Below are positions 6,060-9,430 of a stretch of DNA of 9,430 bases, piece after piece. The notes under the pieces are model-generated. The model saw nothing but the letters and a program-made list of their open reading frames with translations. It ran no database searches and was not told the DNA's origin. This DNA comes from Deltaproteobacteria bacterium (lineage in GTDB: Bacteria; Desulfobacterota; SM23-61). Both the position numbers and the translations under genes were made by a program. The DNA lies in NCBI GenBank assembly GCA_026388915.1, contig JAPLIW010000794.1:1-9430 (forward strand). The letters run 5' to 3'. Numbering within the stretch: position 1 is the first letter of the stretch; every line of letters begins with the position of its first letter.

Positions 6060-7079
6060 CTACTGCCGGAACTGGGTCTCAGGTTTCACGCCTTCATTCA
6101 GGATGATCACTTCCACCCGCCGGTTCTGCTGCTTGCCGGCCGCGGTATCGTTGCTGGCCACGGGGAATTTCTTCCCATACCCCTTGGTGGCAATTCGTCC
6201 TTCGCCAATCCCCCTGGAGGTCAGGGTTTCTTTCACCGAATCGCCCCGCTTCTGGGAAAGGGTCAGGTTGAATTCGTCGCTGCCGACGCTGTCGGTATGG
6301 CCTTCGATCAGCACATTGCGGTTGGGATACTTCTGCAGGAAATCCGCCAGTTTATCCACGCTGCGCAGGGCATCGGAAGACAGATCGGCCTTCCCCGTGG
6401 CGAAGAGAACGTCCCCGATGGTCAATACGATCCCGCGCTCGGTCTGCTTGGCCTTGAGGTCGGAGAGTTCTCTCATGAGCTGATCCGCCGCGGATTTGGC
6501 CCTGGCCGCCCGCTCCGCTTCCGCCCGGGCCGCCATTCTTGCCTGTTCCGCCTCCGCTTTGGCCCTGGTCGCCCGCTCCGTTTCCGCCGCGGCCAGCGAC
6601 CGAGCCTCCTCGGCTTCCTTTTTGGCCTTGGCCGCCCGCTCCGCTTCGGTCATGGCCAGAAGCCTGGCATTTTCCGCTTCCTTCTGGGCCACTCTGGCTT
6701 CCTGCGTCCGCTTCTCGGCGATGATATTGGCCGTATCCCGGTTCAGCTTCTCGATCTCGTTTTCCGCCATTTTCCCCTCCGCTGTAGTCATGGCGATGAG
6801 GGATTTCTTCTCGGCAATGTAGCTCAATTGCTCCATCTCTACCGCGCCCTTGGCCTGCTCCGCGGCCTGCATGGCTTTGCCGGCGTCGGCAAAGGGAAGC
6901 GGGGCAAAAGCCTCCACATTCCGGTTCGACTTGGCCTGCATAAAGGCGGAGCGGGCGCGCTCCAGTTGGTCCTTGGCCACCATCTCCTGCTGGGAGTTGG
7001 CGCATCCCGCGATCAGGAAAAGGACCGGGATCAGCAGTGCGAAACTTCTTTTCATCCATCCGGAAATTATATGGTTCAT
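6060..7079 (-). CDS. OmpA-family peptidoglycan-binding lipoprotein with DUF4398-like region
   Basis: The 339-residue product begins at the ATG 7079-7077 with AAGGAGG 9 nt upstream. Residues 9-26 are a lipoprotein signal ending in LIAGC, with lipidated Cys26. Residues about 29-80 resemble DUF4398, matching the gene just upstream. Residues about 85-200 are an Ala/Glu/Lys/Arg-rich coiled coil containing three 21-residue repeats (134-196). Residues 217-327 form an OmpA C-terminal domain: DVLFATGKADL, LIEGHTDSVGSDEFN (Asp263), SQKRGDSV (Arg278) and NRRVEVII. The Asp and Arg are the residues that hold diaminopimelate in this family. The product should be anchored in the outer membrane, with the coiled coil spanning the periplasm to peptidoglycan, giving envelope stability. 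It is 22 nt downstream of the interrupted DUF4398 gene and 59 nt upstream of the small ORF, so co-transcription is likely. Confidence 0.93.
   Translation of the reverse strand: MNHIISGWMKRSFALLIPVLFLIAGCANSQQEMVAKDQLERARSAFMQAKSNRNVEAFAPLPFADAGKAMQAAEQAKGAVEMEQLSYIAEKKSLIAMTTAEGKMAENEIEKLNRDTANIIAEKRTQEARVAQKEAENARLLAMTEAERAAKAKKEAEEARSLAAAETERATRAKAEAEQARMAARAEAERAARAKSAADQLMRELSDLKAKQTERGIVLTIGDVLFATGKADLSSDALRSVDKLADFLQKYPNRNVLIEGHTDSVGSDEFNLTLSQKRGDSVKETLTSRGIGEGRIATKGYGKKFPVASNDTAAGKQQNRRVEVIILNEGVKPETQFRQ
6492..6680 (-). repeat. Three tandem 63-bp (21-residue) repeats within the OmpA-like gene
   Basis: The units begin EAENARLLAM, EAEEARSLAA and EAEQARMAAR and end in ERAAKAKK, ERATRAKA and ERAARAKS. 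Each unit is three heptads, which fits a continuous alpha-helical coiled coil. Repeat number would set the reach of the periplasmic rod. Confidence 0.8.
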
Positions 7080-7101
7080 GGTTTGTTTCCTCCTTTTCGA
7101 G

Positions 7102-7488
7102 TTACTTGTGGGAGAGGCGCTCAATTTCCTGGCGCAGGTCATCGATGTTTTTCCGCATCTCTTCCGCCGTTTTCTTGATTTTCGCGGTGGAGGCTTTGGC
7201 GCGCGCATATTCCGCGTCGATCGAGGCCTGCTCCGCCAGGCGGGCGGCTTTCTCGTACTCCTTCTTGGCAAAGGCTTCCCTGGCCTGAACCAGTCTCCCC
7301 TCCGCCGAGTTCAGCTCCGCGGGGGCATTCAGGGAGGCGTTGCTGACCTTGGCGTCCATGATGGCCCTATCCCCCTCCTATATTTTTTGAGTGGAAAGAG
7401 TGCCATCGGAAGCGCACCCCCCCAAAAGAAACCCGAAAACCGCCGCAACCGCAAAAAACTGAACGATCTTTCTCTCCTTGCCATCCAT
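7102..7488 (-). pseudogene. DUF4398 lipoprotein gene interrupted by an in-frame TAG
   Basis: The reading frame runs for 128 codons from an ATG at 7488-7486 (GGAAAGGAGAAGG just upstream) to TAA at 7102-7104, broken only by TAG at codon 37 (7378-7380). Before the stop is a complete lipoprotein signal (IVQFFAVAAVFGFLLGGC, Cys25) plus SDGTLSTQKI. After it the same frame gives EGDRAIMDAKVSNASLNAP, then a helical, Ala/Glu/Lys-rich domain with AREAFAKKEYEKAARLAEQA. DUF4398 lipoproteins carry exactly this order: Cys, short linker, helix, then a long helix. The stop therefore falls inside one domain. The part from ATG 7359 (85 codons) could be made alone, since the TAG is embedded in TAGGAGGGGG, a ribosome-site-like run 11-14 nt upstream of that ATG. 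In that case it would lack export. Options are a nonsense mutation, a sequence error, readthrough, or split translation. The intact form would be an outer-membrane lipoprotein partner of the OmpA-like protein downstream. Confidence 0.75.
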
Positions 7489-7509
7489 TTCCTTCTCCTT
7501 TCCGAACTG

Positions 7510-7538
7510 GTTTTACATGCCCGAGCAAGTATCCTCAA
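7510..7538 (-). promoter_or_regulatory. Possible promoter of the envelope operon
   Basis: On the minus strand TTGAGG (7533-7538) and TAAAAC (7510-7515) are separated by 17 bp, each matching four of six consensus bases. They lie 22 nt upstream of the DUF4398 lipoprotein start, between it and the MITE. Weak by sequence; supported by position only. Confidence 0.3.
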
Positions 7539-7552
7539 TGAGGCCCTGGGAA

Positions 7553-7693
7553 ATATGATGGTCTCGTAAAAAGTCTCTTGAAGCGTCACCCCGGCGAAAG
7601 CCGGGGTCCAGAACATTTTGAAATACCTGGATTCCGGCTTTCGCCGGAATGACGAATTTTATGGAATTTCGGCTTTTTACGAGATCATCAAAT
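7553..7693. repeat. Palindromic MITE-like element, copy 2 (short form)
   Basis: The ends repeat those of copy 1: CTCGTAAAAAGTC (7563-7575) faces GGCTTTTTACGAG (7671-7683), flanked by GATG and CATC. Two internal hairpins, CACCCCGG...CCGGGGT and ATTCCGGC-tttc-GCCGGAAT, are simpler than in copy 1, which has an added nested palindrome. The element sits between the ydiK 3' end and the promoter side of the lipoprotein operon, and contains no gene. Confidence 0.8.
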
Positions 7694-7740
7694 ATCATTT
7701 ATTATAAAAGCTTTCGATTCTCCCCGCCATTCCCTTTTTC

Positions 7741-7759
7741 CCGCCAAAAAGACTGGCGG
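7741..7759. terminator. Weak hairpin after ydiK
   Basis: A 5-bp stem (CCGCC with GGCGG) encloses a 9-nt loop just after the ydiK stop. It lacks a U-run on the minus strand, so it is at best a poor terminator. Confidence 0.25.
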
Positions 7760-7766
7760 CCGAAGC

Positions 7767-8891
7767 TCATATTCCTCTTCCTTCCCGAATACCAGGCTGC
7801 CGGACCCCGTCCATTCCCCCTTCGCTCCACGCCCCGAGCAGCTTGTAGGTGACGGCGAGGACCACCGGACCGATGAAGATTCCGATGATCCCGAAGGCGA
7901 TGAGGCCGCCGATCACCCCCCCAAAGATGAGGAAGAGCGGCAGGTCGGCGCCCTTTTTGATGAGCATGGGACGCAGGAAATTGTCCAGGCTCAAAACCAA
8001 GATCGTCACCACGAGGAGAACGGTGCCCCATACGTTGTGCCCGCTCCAGTACAGCCAGATCACCGCGGGGATCAGGACAACTCCGGCTCCTATTTGGGCT
8101 ACGCAGAGCATGAACATGATGGCGCTCAGAAGCGCCGGGGCCGGCACTCCCGCCACCGCCAGGCCGATGCCGCCGAGGGTCGACTGGACCAGCGCGGTGA
8201 CCACGACACCGAGGGCCACGCCCCGGACCGCCTTCCCGGCAAGAATGACAGCCTCCTCGCCCTGGGATCCGCCAAGCCGACGAACAAAGCGGAGCAACCC
8301 CTCGGCTACTGTTTCTCCCTTCGAGTAGAGGATCGCGGCGATCCCCACAGTGAGAAGAAATTGAACCACCATCATGCCCACACTGCCGGCCTGGGCTGCG
8401 AACCACTGCACCAGCTTTCCGGCGTAAGGCGTCAGACGGGCCAATAAGCCCTCCTGACCGGCAGAGGCGATCTCCTGCCATGCGACCGAGAGTTTCGGGC
8501 CGGCCAGGGGAATGCTCCCCACCCAGCCGGGCGGGGCCGACAGGACCAGCGTCTTCAAAGACTTAACCCAATCGGCAATCTGGTCCGCGTTCTCCACGAT
8601 GGTTCCCACGGCCAGGGAAAAGGGGACGATAAAAACCAGCAGCAGGGCCAACGTCATCACCCCCACGGAGAGCCCGCGTCTGCCCCACAGCCTCGCCTGC
8701 AACCCCAGCATGAGCGGCCAGGTGGCCACAACGATCATGACCGCCCACAATAATGAGGGCAAGAAGGGCCGCAGGATCCAGAAGTTGCCAGCGATGAGCA
8801 TCCCGATCAAAAGAACCTTCAGCGTCATGCGGGTAAGGTCGTGCCCGGGAGCGGTGTTCGTCCCGGACCCTTTTCCATTCCTTTCTTCCAT
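7767..8891 (-). CDS. ydiK: AI-2E family transporter, YdiK-like membrane protein
   Basis: The 374-residue product has the size and, recalled from E. coli YdiK, the distinctive blocks of that protein. These are VVATWPLML (54-62), GRRGLSV (70-76), RGVALGVVVTALVQSTLGGIG (223-243), VLIPAVIWLYWSG (272-284) and LDNFLRPMLIKKGADLPL (302-319). The last block is GGVIGGLIAFGIIGIFIGP (324-342). It is an inner-membrane protein with about seven or eight hydrophobic segments and a large loop near residues 100-170. The family includes autoinducer-2 exporters and Na+/H+ or other transporters; the substrate of YdiK itself is not settled, so no substrate is assigned. The ATG at 8891 has a modest AAAGG site about 8 nt upstream. 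A decayed transposon remnant ends about 30 bp upstream, so its promoter may lie within or beyond that remnant. The 14-residue tail after GAWSEGG is not conserved. Confidence 0.93.
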   Translation of the reverse strand: MEERNGKGSGTNTAPGHDLTRMTLKVLLIGMLIAGNFWILRPFLPSLLWAVMIVVATWPLMLGLQARLWGRRGLSVGVMTLALLLVFIVPFSLAVGTIVENADQIADWVKSLKTLVLSAPPGWVGSIPLAGPKLSVAWQEIASAGQEGLLARLTPYAGKLVQWFAAQAGSVGMMVVQFLLTVGIAAILYSKGETVAEGLLRFVRRLGGSQGEEAVILAGKAVRGVALGVVVTALVQSTLGGIGLAVAGVPAPALLSAIMFMLCVAQIGAGVVLIPAVIWLYWSGHNVWGTVLLVVTILVLSLDNFLRPMLIKKGADLPLFLIFGGVIGGLIAFGIIGIFIGPVVLAVTYKLLGAWSEGGMDGVRQPGIREGRGI

Positions 8892-8922
8892 GGTTCGTAC
8901 CTTTCCCTTCCCCCTTCCCGGG

Positions 8923-9096
8923 GTCAGCTCTTAAATGATTGCTTTTTCATCCGGCCACCGATAATCCTGCTGATCGTCGTGCCGTGAAGGCTTAAACTTT
9001 CGGCGATTTCGGACAGCTTATCCTCCTATCCGAAGCAGGCGGCCTGGCCGTTATTTCAACTCTTACCGCAAAAAAAGTGATAATTCAAGACCTGAC
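8923..9096 (-). mobile_element. Decayed, internally deleted IS200/REP-transposase-type element
   Basis: Imperfect inverted ends bound the element: GTCAGCTCTTAAATGAT at 8923-8939 and, on the other strand, GTCAGGTCTTGAATTAT at 9096-9080 (14 of 17 identical). Inside, the minus strand keeps only the 3' end of a coding frame that reads into the left terminal repeat. This order, a gene tail ending in FKS/FKT-stop at the repeat, fits elements of Y1-type (REP-associated) transposases as I know them. The remainder of the transposase is missing. The family call is an inference. Confidence 0.5.
8924..9025 (-). pseudogene. C-terminal fragment of a transposase (helix-turn-helix tail)
   Basis: The frame reads KLSEIAESLSLHGTTISRII followed by GGRMKKQSFKS and TGA at 8924-8926. 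'EIAESLSLHGTTISRII' is a helix-turn-helix pattern like the C-terminal tail of Y1-type transposases (compare the common EIA..LG.HY.TVSR). A TAG at 9026-9028 breaks the frame upstream and a TGA at 9056-9058 breaks it again, and no catalytic HUH domain is present. It is a dead remnant. Confidence 0.5.
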
Positions 9097-9322
9097 GCGG
9101 CCTGCCCATCTTTACTTTTGTGATTTTGTTTCTGCCAAAAGGCTATCTTGTGGCCAGGAAGTAAGGGCGTTGCGCCCAAAACCATCAGGCACGCCTCATT
9201 TTTTGAATCGGGCGGGCATCCAAATTGCCGAATGTGGATTGCGGAATGCGGATTGAAAAAGAAAACCAAAAAAATCCGCAATCCGAAATCCGCAATCCGA
9301 AATAACGCTGGCCCCGCTTTCC
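9097..9322. other. Intergenic stretch between the transposon remnant and the permease gene
   Basis: No gene was found on either strand. It holds a small hairpin (gggcg-ttg-cgccc at 9166-9178) and the large inverted repeat described separately. Confidence 0.5.
9236..9303. repeat. Large imperfect inverted repeat made of GGATTGCGGA-type units
   Basis: The arm 9236-9254 pairs with 9273-9291 (17 of 19 bases) around an A-rich loop, and further atccgcaatccgaaat units run on to 9303. It resembles dispersed 'AIRNPKSAIRN'-type intergenic repeats. Lying 20 nt past the permease stop, it could act as a hairpin at the transcript end, though it lacks a clear U-run. Confidence 0.7.
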
Positions 9323-9430
9323 TTACTGCGCCCGCAAAGACTCCACGATGTTCATCCGGGAGGCCCGGAGAGAGGGGAGGAAACCGCCCACGAAGCCCAT
9401 GACCAAGGAAAAGGCGATGGCCTTCCAGGC
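9323..9430 (-). CDS. FtsX/MacB-type ABC transporter permease, C-terminal end only
   Basis: Only the last 35 codons and the TAA at 9323-9325 are present; the gene runs off the right edge. The frame shows a final membrane helix (AIAFSLVMGFVGGFLPSL) followed at once by RASRMNIVESLRAQ. A last helix ending in G-G-PS/A-RA and then 'A.R..P.E.LR' is the hallmark of the FtsX-like permease family, which includes LolC/LolE, MacB and related exporters. Which member this is cannot be told. Lipoprotein release or efflux are both possible. The call rests on this short but characteristic tail. Confidence 0.75.
   Translation of the reverse strand, partial: AWKAIAFSLVMGFVGGFLPSLRASRMNIVESLRAQ

Noticed and set aside
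4853..6106. Plus-strand open frame of 417 codons opposite the GH13 gene
   Set aside because: The GH13 gene on the minus strand has all catalytic motifs. The antisense product has no recognisable motif and spans two intergenic junctions.
5967..7178. Plus-strand open frame of 403 codons opposite the OmpA-like gene
   Set aside because: Its repeats (FGLGRPLRFGHGQ-like) are the antisense image of the coiled-coil repeats, so it is a shadow.
7080..7271. Upstream extension of the OmpA-like gene
   Set aside because: This would add an Arg/Pro-rich segment before the lipoprotein signal and overlaps the DUF4398 gene. The ATG at 7079 has the ribosome site.
7378..7380. Selenocysteine as an explanation for the in-frame stops
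   Set aside because: Selenocysteine uses TGA, while the stops here are TAG and TAA, so this mechanism cannot apply.

Overview
The window looks like chromosomal DNA from a GC-rich Gram-negative bacterium, most likely a Desulfobacterota (former Deltaproteobacteria) member. The clues are outer-membrane lipoproteins, an AsmA-type envelope protein, a DUF4398/OmpA pair and dispersed palindromes whose translation gives the 'VIPAKAGIQ' peptide. This placement is an inference. Every convincing gene lies on the minus strand, so the window reads from right to left in gene order.

Right edge to left edge: the last 35 codons of an FtsX/MacB-type ABC permease (9323-9430); a gene-poor stretch with a large inverted repeat and a decayed IS200/REP-type transposon remnant; ydiK, an AI-2E-family membrane protein (7767-8891); a short palindromic MITE-like element (about 7553-7693); then a probable envelope operon (7488 to 2246 or 2168). 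That operon holds a DUF4398 lipoprotein gene interrupted by an in-frame TAG, a DUF4398-coiled-coil-OmpA lipoprotein, a 35-codon secreted-peptide ORF overlapping the next start by 4 nt, a GH13 alpha-amylase-family enzyme, and an AsmA-family protein. The AsmA frame is stopped by TAA but stays open for 25 plausible further codons. A rho-independent terminator follows. Further left are a second, longer copy of the MITE, a vapBC toxin-antitoxin operon with its own promoter, operator-like inverted repeat and terminator, and a largely empty AT-richer stretch. That stretch carries a near-duplicate of the terminator module found after asmA. The window ends in the 5' end of an outer-membrane lipoprotein, probably a Wza-like polysaccharide export protein.

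The unifying theme is the cell envelope: peptidoglycan-anchored lipoproteins, an AsmA protein, an intracellular or periplasmic glycosidase, and polysaccharide export. The most notable signals are two in-frame stop codons (TAG and TAA) in two genes of one operon, each followed by same-frame coding-like sequence. The overlooked small secreted ORF coupled to the GH13 gene and the duplicated terminator/RNA-like module flanking vapBC also stand out. I saw no CRISPR array, no rRNA or tRNA and no phage module. I did not find a clearly new multi-gene system.
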